DNA of 64,000 nt, taken from contig JANUWI010000001.1 of assembly GCA_025504975.1 (NCBI GenBank), positions 4,216,001 through 4,280,000 of the forward strand, in the 5' to 3' direction. Shown piece after piece: positions 35,147 to 44,929 of this stretch. The position numbers were made by a program, and so were the translations under genes. The stretch is from Plenodomus lindquistii (taxonomy: Eukaryota > Ascomycota > Dothideomycetes > Pleosporales > Leptosphaeriaceae). The stretch's first letter is position 1, and each line of letters begins with the position of its first letter. The notes below the pieces were generated by a model, which searched no databases, was not told where the DNA came from, and saw only the letters and a list, made by a program, of their open reading frames with translations.

Positions 35147-36423
35147 GATGTGAGGCTGTTGTTGTTGTTGGTGTCTGTGTTGGTGTTGTTGAATGCAGGG
35201 CGGTGAGAAGCGGTGAGTGGAGAAAATCTCAGCTACAGCGCGCTGCTACCGCGTATCGTGATGTTGTGTGAGTGCGCCGCGCTCTGGTTGGTGCGATCGA
35301 AGAGCAAAGAACCTGAAAGGGAAGCGGTGAAGCTAGTAACTGTTGTGGAATCGACTGTGGTCGTAATGTAAAGGAGTTGATACCGAATGGGGCCTGGTAA
35401 AAGGGACCTGTGTGTGTGTCTGTGTGTGTAGAGAGGATTTTTTTCTTCTACAGACGGAGCGTGTGGTGCGCTGTCGCAGCAAGAACCTTGGCCTGAACCA
35501 AACCAGTACCAGGACCGTCTACAAGTTCCTGTTGTCGAGCGCAATTGCCAGGACATGCTGGGAGCAGATGCGCTGTCAGGTGCAGTGTCATAGTAATAAT
35601 GCACTTGAATACTAACATAAGGTGCTGTTGCTGTAAAGATTGCAATGGACATGTCTTATGCATGCCCAAGATGGCACAGTCTGTCAGCCGGCTTCCGCGG
35701 CGGCCCACGAGGAATCCACTTGCCATGAGACGGCGACCCGCCGTGGCAGAATGAAGCTATTTCCCATAGTGCATAGGCCATTTTGGAGGAAAAGAAGATG
35801 CGTTGTCTACCAAATGTCTGCTGGTTGCTCCACACCGCCATGAGGGATTCAGGGACAAGTACAAGCAGTGGGTACGAGGGCGTGGCGGCGGGCATGCAAG
35901 CGCATGTTACCTGCAGTAGTGGCAGCGGAATGCCGCCGAGTGCCTGTCGAGGACGCTGGCTGGGTGGCAAAGCGTGTCTTTGGCCATGCAGGCTGCTGCA
36001 AGCTGCTGCAAGTCGTCCTCTGCAGTGCATGCAGGCGACAGACAACAAACAGCGGAATTGGGACGCGAAGAAACAGAGGCCGGCAGTCATTGGCGCAAGG
36101 CCAAGTGCGCGACCTTGTTTCCTGTTTGCTTGTCATGTCCATGGGACGAAGCATGAGCTTTCCCCAGATTCTAGCGTACGACGGCAGACGTGATGACAGA
36201 GGCACGACAAGCAGAGATAAGGGGAGTGGCAGTGCCAATTACAGGTTACACAGTACTACAGGCCACCTTGCAAGTGGACGCGATGCTCGAGGCCTGGATC
36301 CAAGTACATAAGCCGCATGCAAGCGGCGGTGGACAGGCGGCACACGCACACGACAGGGCACGAGTGACAACGGCTGGCTGGATGCAAGGCGCGTGTTTCA
36401 GCGAGATGATTGTACAGTATCGA

Positions 36424-36485
36424 GTTCAGTTCAGTTCAGTTCAGTAGAGTACAAGTTGCGAGTGCGAGTAGAGTAGAGTAGAGTA
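36424..36485. repeat. Two short pentanucleotide arrays
   Basis: About four copies of a GTTCA-phase unit at 36424-36445 and four exact GAGTA copies at 36466-36485, separated by 20 bases. They lie next to the hexanucleotide arrays further right. Confidence 0.9.
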
Positions 36486-36591
36486 CACAGTACTACGTAT
36501 GGGGCAGGGCGTCATCGTCACAGGGTATGTACCTGTTGATGAGGGTGGAGCCCCAATGACGTTTTTTGCTCTGCGCGTCACCCCGAGGTGG

Positions 36592-36704
36592 TGCCAGTGC
36601 CAGTGCCAGTGCCAGTGCCAGCAGCCTGCTGTTGCGAGATGAATGATGATGCGCCCAGTGAGTCGAGGGTCGAGACTGGGACTGGGACTGGGACTGGAAC
36701 TGGA
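36592..36704. repeat. Paired hexanucleotide arrays in inverted orientation
   Basis: Five exact TGCCAG units run from 36592 to 36621. At 36675-36704 there are three ACTGGG and two ACTGGA units. The reverse complement of the first array (CTGGCA repeats) differs from the second (CTGGGA repeats) at one base in six, so the arrays can form an imperfect hairpin with a 53-base loop. Confidence 0.88.
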
Positions 36705-38178
36705 ACTACTGCAACTGGACAGCAACGAGCGAAGGCGGCAGAAGGCCGTCGAAAGTTGGCAGCCCCCCTCTCTCCCTCCCCAAGCGTGCAGTGTGATGCA
36801 AGCCACGACAGCGCGCTAGGCCCGATGCAGAGCCCCTGTCGTGTGTCACCGCCTGGCCCCGGAGCGTGCCTAGCCACTAGTCCCAGGTCGGCGCAGCAGG
36901 TGGACTGTGTCGACTCTGCCCTCTAAAGCCCAGCATGCCCGTCTGGCCCTCTCGCCGCCCCATCACCTCACCATCACCACCACCGTCTTCCGATGCCTCC
37001 ATAACACGTACTGCACTTTTGCCCCCCGTCCTTGTCCGCAAGACCAGCGTTGCTTCCTCCTCACCGTCCGCCCTTGTTCTCCACATCTTCTCACAACCAC
37101 CCCTCCGCCGCCGCTGCCTAATACCCTCCCTCGACCCGCATTCCGCTCGTTCCTCCTGCAACCGCTGCCCAGCTCACACGTCAACACGCCAGCCCTCACC
37201 ATCCACCTGGCCCGACGACTGCTGCCCGCGACTCGACGATAGCACCGCATCCGCCGCCACTGCGCAAACACCCATTGCCGCCCGCCATTGTTTTGATGTA
37301 ATCTGCGCTCCTGCTGCCGGCCGTCCGAACCCCCTTCAGACAGCTCGCCCCGACCGCGCCGCACCCACCACGCCGCGACACCCCTCACACACTGCTCCGG
37401 CCTCGACGACGCTGCACCGTTGATGCGCCAGCTGACAATCCTCTCCATCCGCCGCACTCGCCTGCCACAGCATCGTCTCGACGCCCCGAAGCCCCCTTGC
37501 TATTCGTCCGTGAGCCCGTGCGCCTGAGTCACTGCCCAGTCACGTCATCCAGACCAGGACAACGGCCACAACTACAACCCCATCTGTCTGCCTCCCGACG
37601 ACCATACCACGCATTTACGACCCCCTTCCTTCTTACGCAGCCATCTTACCCCGATACTGGACGTCGCCCCCCGACTCCCTTCATCTCCTACACCGGTCAC
37701 AACCCGATAGCTCGTTGACTCGAGCCATCTCTACCGCGATTAATACCAACAAATGAGAACCACACTCTCTTAAACAGTTTCCTTGCTCTTACCGTCGACG
37801 GACCCTCTGTGTATATCACCGACGACCTGTTCTTGTTTTCGAATTCCCGCGAGCGATCCACTGCATCCATCCAACAGCCACTTACTTAACGACCTGCTTG
37901 CGCCATCCGTCCCCACCTCTTTCCGACTCAACACCATTATAAACATTTTATTCATATCTTCTTCCGAGCTCAAGTCACCCAAAAAGTCTGATAGAGCATC
38001 GCTTTGTGCTGACGGCTGCCGACCCATTGTTTACCACGAAAAAAGACTTTCCATCATCCGCGTTCCTTTGTCTGTTGGGCGAGCTTCGACTCCTCTCCAC
38101 CTCTGCCACTAGCCACCGGGAAGACTTGTCCAGTCTCTCTTCGGCCCCCTCTCCGCTATACTTTCGTCCTCGTTCCTC

Positions 38179-40110
38179 ATGGAGTGTATGCGCAACCACC
38201 TTCACGATGGCGTTGTACTTCATGGTCGATACGAGACCATTTCCCCACTCAACTCTGGTTCTTTCGGTATGGTCTTCCAGGCCAAGGACCTAGCCACTGG
38301 TGACAACGTCGCTATCAAAGTCATCACCAAGCCCTCTGCCGCTGCCAACTGCCCTTCCGCCTTTGCAGTCGACGAGCGTTCCGAGGAACTTGGTGTTCAT
38401 CTCCGCCTCGGTGATCACCCCAACGTTGTCAACCTGCTCCAGTCATTCGAGACCCAGAACCACGTCTACCTCGTGCTCGAATTTTGTTCCAATGGCGATT
38501 TGTACGAAGCCATCCGCATGGACAAGGGGCCTCTGGAGACTGAGCACGTCCGCGACTTCATGATGCAACTCGTCGGCGCTGTCGACTTCATACACTCCAA
38601 GGGCATCTACCATCGCGACATTAAGCCAGAGAACATCTTTCTCACTCAGGACGGTTTGATGAAGCTCGGCGACTTTGGCTTGGCCACGTCTGAGCCATGG
38701 TCTTATGAAATTGCTGTTGGCAGTGACCGCTACATGGCGCCGGAACAGTTTGACCCTACTGAGGCTGGTTACTCCACCCAAAAGGCCGACATCTGGGCCA
38801 TTGGCATCGTCTTGCTCAATGTTCTCTTCCAACGTAATCCTTTCGCGGTCCCCGCGACCTCGGATCCCTTGTATGCCGACTTCGCGCACGACCGCCAGAG
38901 CCTCTTCGACGTCTTCCCCAACATGTCTCAAGATACCTTTGAGGTTCTCAGGCACTGCTTGTCAATTGATCCCGAGAGGCGTAGCCTCAGTGCCGTTAGA
39001 GATGCGCTCGCTCGTGTCATCAGTTTCACCACTGACGACGAAAGTCTGGATGAGTTCTGCACAGAGGACCGTGACGTCGTTGCTGTTGGAGCCAACCGTG
39101 AGCCTCTTCGTACCCCTTCCATTTCCACTCCTCAACTCGACAATGGAGGCTCCTTTCCATGGGCCAAGGCTCTTGCCATGTCGCCTCAGCAGCCTGTTCG
39201 TCAACTGTCGGCTATTCCCGACACCGAGATATACCCTGAGGACATGTTCAGTGGCCCTCCCTACAATGTCAAGCCCGCAACTGCCTCTGCGGTGTCCTTT
39301 GTGGACTCTGGCCTGGGCCTCTCCTTCAAATCTGTCGAGAGCACCCAGTCAAGCGCCATGAACATTACCCGGAGCAGGCCTGTGCCTATCTCGGGCTCGC
39401 TTCCAGCGAAACCTTACAACAGCATGGCGTCTGTCTTTGGTAAAAAGCGCGATGCTTTTTCGAAGAGCTGGAGCGACCTTTGGGATGAGGAAGACGATGA
39501 TGCTCAGTTCTTGGCAGAGCTCGAGAATAGTTACACTCCCTCCGCCGTCGAGAAGCAACCCAAGTTGGTGGTTTCAGAGGCCGGTTCCGGTGTTTCTACT
39601 CCTCGCGGTGGCCTGGCAGAGGTGAAGAACCCTGCTATGGTCAACAATAGCAGGAGCCGTTCGCCCAAAGATCAACGCGCTGTCGTTGATCACGTCAGTG
39701 CCAGCACCGGCTTCGTTTTCGAGGAGCATCGCTCGCCAGCTCCCACTGCGGCTCGGTTTTCGACCCCAACAAAGCGCTCGGCGGCAGACAAGTGGGCTGC
39801 TCTGGGCGATCGCAGACGTAGTCCTGCTGTCCAGACACAAAATCCAGCGCCGACAAAGCCCCTCAAGCCTGCCAAGCAAGTTTCGTCGTCCATGCCAACC
39901 TCCGCCAGGAAGCGGAGCCGTACTGGGACCGGACGACGCCCCATCCATTGGGGACCGAGCCAAAACGAGAACAACAACCATGCTACCACCAACCATATTG
40001 GCTCTTGGGAGCAAAAGGTCGACAATTGGTACAAGAGTAAAGACTGGCGCTCGCACGCCGAGTATGCTCAAGCTACCGACGACATTGGCGATCTTGAGTG
40101 GGTGTGGTAG
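38179..40110 (+). CDS. KSP1: Ser/Thr protein kinase, KSP1-like
   Basis: A single exon gives 643 residues. Yeast Ksp1 acts in TORC1/PKA-linked control of autophagy and filamentous growth. The kinase domain fills residues about 15-290: glycine loop NSGSFGMV, catalytic Lys in NVAIKVI, HRDIKPEN, DFGLA and the activation segment VGSDRYMAPEQF, with the family-specific inserts PSAAANCPSAFAVDERSEEL and SGDPLYADF-like WAIGIVLLNVLF region. The opening MECMRNHLHDGVVLHGRYETISPL is characteristic of filamentous-fungal KSP1 proteins. Residues about 330-643 are disordered, Ser/Pro-rich and end in a conserved WYKSKDWRSHAEYAQ-type motif. All catalytic residues are present. The leader upstream is long and pyrimidine-rich. 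Confidence 0.93.
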   Translation: MECMRNHLHDGVVLHGRYETISPLNSGSFGMVFQAKDLATGDNVAIKVITKPSAAANCPSAFAVDERSEELGVHLRLGDHPNVVNLLQSFETQNHVYLVLEFCSNGDLYEAIRMDKGPLETEHVRDFMMQLVGAVDFIHSKGIYHRDIKPENIFLTQDGLMKLGDFGLATSEPWSYEIAVGSDRYMAPEQFDPTEAGYSTQKADIWAIGIVLLNVLFQRNPFAVPATSDPLYADFAHDRQSLFDVFPNMSQDTFEVLRHCLSIDPERRSLSAVRDALARVISFTTDDESLDEFCTEDRDVVAVGANREPLRTPSISTPQLDNGGSFPWAKALAMSPQQPVRQLSAIPDTEIYPEDMFSGPPYNVKPATASAVSFVDSGLGLSFKSVESTQSSAMNITRSRPVPISGSLPAKPYNSMASVFGKKRDAFSKSWSDLWDEEDDDAQFLAELENSYTPSAVEKQPKLVVSEAGSGVSTPRGGLAEVKNPAMVNNSRSRSPKDQRAVVDHVSASTGFVFEEHRSPAPTAARFSTPTKRSAADKWAALGDRRRSPAVQTQNPAPTKPLKPAKQVSSSMPTSARKRSRTGTGRRPIHWGPSQNENNNHATTNHIGSWEQKVDNWYKSKDWRSHAEYAQATDDIGDLEWVW

Positions 40111-41132
40111 GCACCTTGCCTACCACTTGTAGTCTTGACAACTTTTCCTATCCCTTGTTTTTCTTTTCTTTTGTTTTTAACAAATATGCGCTGTTCACAG
40201 GGGGGGCAAGAGCCCTGCTGTTATTTGTTCGAGCTACACGGCAAGACTCCCTTCGAGTGTCAACTGTAGCTTTAGAGATACCATTTCCTACTCTCCTCTC
40301 CTCTCTACACTATACCTGTATACTCTCTACTTTACCACGCATACCTCAGTACTCCACAACATTCCATTTTGGTCTTATCGTTTGGTATCTCTCTTATGTT
40401 ACTCAGAAGGCTTGTGTAGTTGGATCAATCGACTCGCAGGGTTCTTGCATGTTGTGATTTGGGGGTGATTGAAACAAACTGTTGTGATGAACGGAGTTCA
40501 TCAGCAAACTGCAAATGAGTCGAAATATGATGGAAGCCAGCGGCATTTGGGACGGAGTTATTTGCTTTGTTGCATCGGAGAAGCATCACAATTCGCTTCT
40601 ATTAGGGATAGTCAGTTAGTCAAGACTCGTATCCGTCGGGATCTGACCATGACATTTCGCAAAAGAAATGTATGCAAAGATCCGGGATTTACCCACTCAC
40701 AATCATGTCTTCAACTTGCAATGTGATGAGACCACTATACTGCTATAGCAGACAGTCTGATGTCAGGCATAGAGGATTACTTACTCGACAGTGTGAGGGT
40801 GACAGGTGATGGAACCAGGGAAATGGTCAGCCGCAAGGGGAAGGTGTATATGGGCAGGGCGTCAGAAAAGTAAGCGCTATCTATCAAGTTTGTATGTATG
40901 ATGTTGCCTCGTCCAGTCCGAACCCCGATTGGCATGCAGGTCTTGTATGCATGTCATCAACTCGGAATAAGCAGTCATGTTTACAAGTGCCATGGCTTTT
41001 TTCCATACATATTAAGGGAAGAAGAAGGTCGGTAGTTGATTTTCCAACAACGTTGAAGTATTTCATCTTCACATGCATCTATCCATCCATCTTCCAAAAC
41101 ATCTCGCTTGAACATCTCGCTCAACGAAGACC
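40111..41132. other. Intergenic region, 1 kb
   Basis: This runs from the KSP1-like stop to the next plus-strand gene. The first 250 bp is T-rich, consistent with a 3' UTR; the rest is the promoter of the FAD oxidoreductase. No gene or repeat recognised. Confidence 0.5.
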
Positions 41133-42602
41133 ATGGTCCTCCGCCCCATCACCTCTTTGCCCCCTCCCTCGTCTCCGCCTCCGCATCACCCACACCCACA
41201 AATCCTACCCGTCCCCAACCCAACCCCATCATACTGGCTCTCCCAACCCTCAAAACACGCATCTCTCCGCTCCACGCCCACTCTGCCTACTACCTGCGAC
41301 ATTGCCATCATCGGCTCAGGCATGGCGGGCGTACTAACTGCATACCACATTTTGCAGCAACAAACGCAAACGCAAACGCAATCACAAACTCGCCCGCCCC
41401 ACCAGCACCAGAAACCACCCTCGATCCTCCTCCTCGAAGCACGAACCCTTTGTTCTGGCGCCACGGGCCGAAATGGCGGACACATCAAGTGCAAGACATT
41501 GACGCTGACGGGTCTCCACGATACAAAGGATAGAAATGCGATGCAGACGTTTGTGTTGAATGTTATTGACCAAGTTAAGCGGGTTGTTGAGGAGTTGGGT
41601 GTGGAGTGTGAGTTTGAACTTGGGAGGAGTTTTGACGTTTATCTTGACGAGGAGGAAGGGCAACATGTAAAAGCTTTATTTGAGGCGGCTGTGAGAAAAG
41701 GGGAAGAATGGACGAGGAGGATAACGTGTTTGCACGGCGACGGGATCGCAGAGAAAATTACGAGTGTTCAAGGTGCCAAAGTCGCGTTTAGTGTGCCGGC
41801 GGCGAGTTTGTGGCCGTACAAGTTTGTCACGGGGGTTTTGGACAGACTGTTGGAACGGTATGGCCAGAGCATCAATGTGCAGACTACTACGCCGGTTGTT
41901 AATGTTACGACGGTCGATGATGACGAGGAACATGGAAGCAGTGTACTACTCGATACGCCGCGTGGGAGCATCAGAGCGGGGAAATTGGTACTGGCGACGA
42001 ATGCGTATACGGCGGGTTTGGTGCCGGACTTTCTAAACACGATTGTTCCGTACAAGGGCATGGCTAGCCATCATAGCCCACGCGAACCCGTGTTTCCGCA
42101 TCTGAATCAGACGTACAATATCCACTTTGCACCGAATGAGCGGGGGAAAACTGGAGCGGATTACCTCAATCCGCGACCAGACGGGGGGATTGTGGTTGGA
42201 GGCGGAGGTTGGATGTTTCGCGATGATGTTCGCTCCTGGCTGAGAAATTTTGACGATAGTCGGTTGTTTCCCAAGAATGTCATGGCGTACTGGGATGACT
42301 ACATGCAGAGCAACTTTCGTGGTTGGGAGAACAGCGGGGCTCAGGTGGATGGGACGTGGGTGGGTATCCAAGGGTTGACGCCAGATGGTCTACCGCATGT
42401 GGGGAGGGTGGTGGGTACGAGGAAGCAGTGGGTGCTTGCGGGATTCAACGGCGGTGGCATGTCTTTTATTCCTGTGGTAGCCAAGGCGGTGGCCAAGATG
42501 GTGAGCGAAGATGTAGGGTTTGAGGACGTCGAGGAGGAGTTTGGGCTGTTGGCGGGGATGGGGACGAGCGAGGGGAGATTGATTAAGGGGGTAGGGTTTT
42601 GA
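41133..42602 (+). CDS. FAD-dependent oxidoreductase, DAO family
   Basis: A single exon gives 489 residues. The N-terminal 50 residues are Pro-rich, then the FAD-binding Rossmann motif DIAIIGSGMAGVLTAYHIL appears, followed by LLLEARTLCSGATGRNGGH, the second DAO signature. Towards the C-terminal end there are GGGGWMF, WVGIQGLTPDGLPHVG and VLAGFNGGGMSFIP, all typical of the family, which oxidises amines or amino acids. Between the first helix and the second strand of the Rossmann fold lies an unusual Gln/Thr-rich insert (QQQTQTQTQSQTRPPHQHQK) made by a CAAACG/CAA repeat in the DNA. The fold outside the insert is intact. Substrate unknown. It is a different subfamily from the TDA3-like gene at the window's left end. 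Confidence 0.88.
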   Translation: MVLRPITSLPPPSSPPPHHPHPQILPVPNPTPSYWLSQPSKHASLRSTPTLPTTCDIAIIGSGMAGVLTAYHILQQQTQTQTQSQTRPPHQHQKPPSILLLEARTLCSGATGRNGGHIKCKTLTLTGLHDTKDRNAMQTFVLNVIDQVKRVVEELGVECEFELGRSFDVYLDEEEGQHVKALFEAAVRKGEEWTRRITCLHGDGIAEKITSVQGAKVAFSVPAASLWPYKFVTGVLDRLLERYGQSINVQTTTPVVNVTTVDDDEEHGSSVLLDTPRGSIRAGKLVLATNAYTAGLVPDFLNTIVPYKGMASHHSPREPVFPHLNQTYNIHFAPNERGKTGADYLNPRPDGGIVVGGGGWMFRDDVRSWLRNFDDSRLFPKNVMAYWDDYMQSNFRGWENSGAQVDGTWVGIQGLTPDGLPHVGRVVGTRKQWVLAGFNGGGMSFIPVVAKAVAKMVSEDVGFEDVEEEFGLLAGMGTSEGRLIKGVGF

Positions 42603-42752
42603 TGACCAAGGTCAAAGGAAATGAGTATTCGGCAGCACATGAATCAAGAATGTGGTTGGATGACATTGATTTGTGCTGTTACTGCTGTCTGCTGTGAAAA
42701 TGGAACATGGGGTATCATTAAAGGAGAAAAGCAATGTTGTGAAGAGACGGGT
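42603..42752. other. Short convergent 3' gap
   Basis: Only 150 bp separate the stop of the FAD oxidoreductase from the stop of MED6 on the other strand, so the 3' UTRs probably overlap. Confidence 0.5.
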
Positions 42753-43775
42753 TCACGGGACTTTTGGGGTGGTGGGACTTGCCAGCCCTGCCTGGCTCTT
42801 CCGTCGGTTCTTGTCCTTCTTCTTGGGGGCGGGGGCGACGCTGCCCTTGCGAGCATGTGCTTCGGGTACGGCAGGCGCTGCTACACCCACGGGCCCAGGG
42901 GTCTGAGCGGCAGAGGGTGCCACGCTGGGAGGTCGGGTGTCTGCTCTGGCGGGCGGTGCAGCGGGGGCGGCGTGCTCTGCCTGGGCGGCGTGCTCGTGGG
43001 CCTTGTTGCGCGCGTCGACGGCCGTCTTTGTGTTCTCAAAGACGAAAGCGCCGGGCTCGCCCTTGAGGGGGTTCTCGTCCATGTACTCGTCGCCGTACGT
43101 GTTGGTGAGGGCCAGCGACTGCATGAAGAGGGCGTCGTTGAAGTCGGCCGTGGCAGCGGCGGGGTCGGCGTCGGGGTCGGGGGCGGGCTTTGCAGCGTCT
43201 TGGGCGGGCTTTGCAGCGTCTTGGGCGTGGGCGTGGGCGTGGGCGTGGTGCGAGGGCGCATAGTACGAGTAGCCCGTGGCCGGGCTCCAGTGCGCCATGT
43301 TGCGCGACACGTCGGCCATGAGCTGCATGCGCGTGGCAATGGTCAGCAGGCGGCTCTGCACCACGTCCAGCAGGCTCGGGGCCATGAGCATGCGCGTGCC
43401 CTGCGTGTACCAGGTGCCCTCGACGTGCGTCTCCACGCGGCCGCTGTCGTCGTCGTGGCGCTTGTTCTGCCGCTGCAGCACCCACGGCTGGCCCTCGCCC
43501 TGGGGCTCCGCCGTCGCCACAAACTGCGTGCCCGCCTCGACCGCGCGCAGCCGCTCCTCCCACAGCGCGCGGTCGTTCATAATCTGCTGCCCGTCCGGGA
43601 GCAGCTGCACGTTCTGGAAGACGGAGATGTTGATCGACTGCGGCTCGAACCATGGCGACGACGTAAAGTACCAGAAGAGGTTGTTGCCCACGTCCAGCTT
43701 CTGCCCGGGCAGCCCCGCGATGAGGGCCGGCTGGTCAAACTCTTGCTCGTCGAGGGGGGGCATTTGGGGTGCCAT
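42753..43775 (-). CDS. MED6: Mediator complex subunit 6
   Basis: A single exon on the minus strand, 340 residues, start ATG 43775. Med6 is a head-module subunit of Mediator and links activators to RNA polymerase II. The conserved N-terminal region is clear: GQKLDVGNNLFWYFTSSPWF, SINISVFQNVQ and GTWYTQGTRMLMAPSLLDVV. The middle carries a His/Ala and DAAKPA repeat coded by a GTGGGC/TTGCAG DNA repeat near 43195-43245, then Ala/Pro-rich sequence and a Lys-rich end (KKKDKNRRKSQ). An upstream in-frame ATG at 43895 would prepend a HTHTHT run from a simple repeat; I rejected it because conserved sequence starts near 43775. Confidence 0.92.
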   Translation of the reverse strand: MAPQMPPLDEQEFDQPALIAGLPGQKLDVGNNLFWYFTSSPWFEPQSINISVFQNVQLLPDGQQIMNDRALWEERLRAVEAGTQFVATAEPQGEGQPWVLQRQNKRHDDDSGRVETHVEGTWYTQGTRMLMAPSLLDVVQSRLLTIATRMQLMADVSRNMAHWSPATGYSYYAPSHHAHAHAHAQDAAKPAQDAAKPAPDPDADPAAATADFNDALFMQSLALTNTYGDEYMDENPLKGEPGAFVFENTKTAVDARNKAHEHAAQAEHAAPAAPPARADTRPPSVAPSAAQTPGPVGVAAPAVPEAHARKGSVAPAPKKKDKNRRKSQAGLASPTTPKVP

Positions 43776-43962
43776 GTCGTCTCTTTCTTGTCGTGGCCTG
43801 TCTTGTCCTGCTGCTGTGGGTGGTGTGTGTGTGTGTGTGTGTGCCAAGTTAGAGAGCTTGGGCCGCACACCTCCGCGGGCAACTCTTTCACTCATTCCCG
43901 ACTAACCAACTCACTCACTCACTCACTCACTAACCTCAAAACACCCCCAACCACACAACACC
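43776..43962. promoter_or_regulatory. Compact divergent promoter (MED6 / MMTAG2-like), 187 bp
   Basis: Two divergent start codons are 187 bp apart, so both core promoters share this space. It contains a (GT)n tract at about 43823-43843 and an ACTC tandem repeat at about 43910-43931, one on each side. Confidence 0.6.
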
Positions 43963-44766
43963 ATGGATCTCGTCCAGACGGTGCGCAAAGAAGGCAGTCG
44001 GTAAATCCTCCCCCTCTGTGTTCATTTAAGCCGTCTCCCCAACTGACCATCCATGCACAGCGGCGGACGCGCCGACTTCAAGTGGGAAGACGTCAAGAAC
44101 GATGCGCAGCGCGAAAATTACCTGGGCCACTCGCTCATGGCCCCTGTTGGTCGCTGGCAGCAGGGTCGCGACCTCGGGTGGTATGCTAATGCCGACTCGT
44201 CGTCCAAAGAAGCCGAGGCCGCACGTATCGCCGACGAGAAGCGCAAGGTCAAACAGGCCGAGGAGGACGCCATGCTGGTCGCCATGGGCCTGCCAGTGCC
44301 CGTACGCGACAATGCAAATCTGACGCCACTGGGAGACAAAGTGCACGAGGGCGACGTCCACAAAACTCTCCAAGCCAAGGCCAGGGTCCAGGACAACGAA
44401 GCCGCCGACGACAAGGACGGCAGAAAGGAGCGCTCGCGGAGACATGGCGACCACCATGCTGAGAGAAAGAGGAGGCATCGCTCTCGCTCTCCTTCACACA
44501 ATCGCGAGCGCCGCCCCAGGCATCGACATCGCTCATCATCACGCTCACCATCACGCCCTAGGCCGAGGCACGACGATAGAGGAGACCGCCACAGACACCG
44601 CTCCAGAAGCCGCGAGCATAGGCGGCGGCGGCGTGACGAGCGTCCCGATCAACCACGCGCACCAGCATTAGATCGCCGGGCATCCGCCTCACGCTCCAGA
44701 GAGCGACGGCGTCGGCGAGAGACACGCAGCAGATCGCCCCATGCAAAGGATAGGAGAAGAGATTGA
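43963..44766 (+). CDS. MMTAG2-like protein with Arg/Ser-rich tail
   Basis: Two exons, 43963-44000 and 44061-44766, with a 60-nt intron, give 247 residues. The conserved N-terminal block spans the splice site: MDLVQTVRKEGSR then GGRADFKWEDVKND and YLGHSLMAPVGRWQ, the signature of multiple-myeloma-tumour-associated protein 2 homologues. The rest is very rich in Arg, His, Ser and Asp (repeated SRSPS, RRRRRD), like SR-type nuclear proteins. The family is nuclear and of unclear function; association with RNA processing is only suggested by the RS-like tail. The gene shares a 187-bp promoter with MED6. Amidase stop on the opposite strand lies about 160 bp after this gene's stop. Confidence 0.88.
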
Positions 44767-44929
44767 ATACTTTACTAGCAGCACAATGCAGCTGGACAAG
44801 AGCCATGCTCGGAGAGCACCTGAGGGCTTTGTGCTCATGAGCTACTACTCACGAGAATGCATTCATTCGTGGTATGCCACAATCATTTCTGACTTGTTGA
44901 AGCGTACCCCAGAAGCGCCGCAATTGTGT

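Larger units (their letters stand above)
35147..38178. promoter_or_regulatory. Long divergent upstream region (enolase-phosphatase / KSP1-like), 3 kb
   Basis: Starts of the two flanking genes face away from each other, 3 kb apart. Near 35150-35190 there is a GTT/GTG-rich patch just upstream of the enolase-phosphatase start. Tandem 5- and 6-base arrays occupy 36424-36704. From about 36910 to 38178 the plus strand is strongly pyrimidine-rich, the usual look of a long fungal core promoter and 5' leader for the kinase. Frames here have no conserved domains. Confidence 0.5.

Noticed and set aside
36935..37423. 162-codon Ser/Pro/Arg-rich frame upstream of the kinase
   Set aside because: It looks like a C-rich 5' leader: no conserved block, and overlapping frames of similar length are open on both strands.
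43776..43895. Earlier MED6 start at 43895
   Set aside because: It would add a HTHTHT segment coded by a GT repeat that lies in the shared promoter; the family start fits 43775.
42621..44189. 522-codon open frame on the plus strand
   Set aside because: It is antisense to MED6 and covers its whole coding region. Its sequence is Gly/Val/Arg-rich nonsense from GC-rich DNA, while the MED6 frame has clear conserved motifs.
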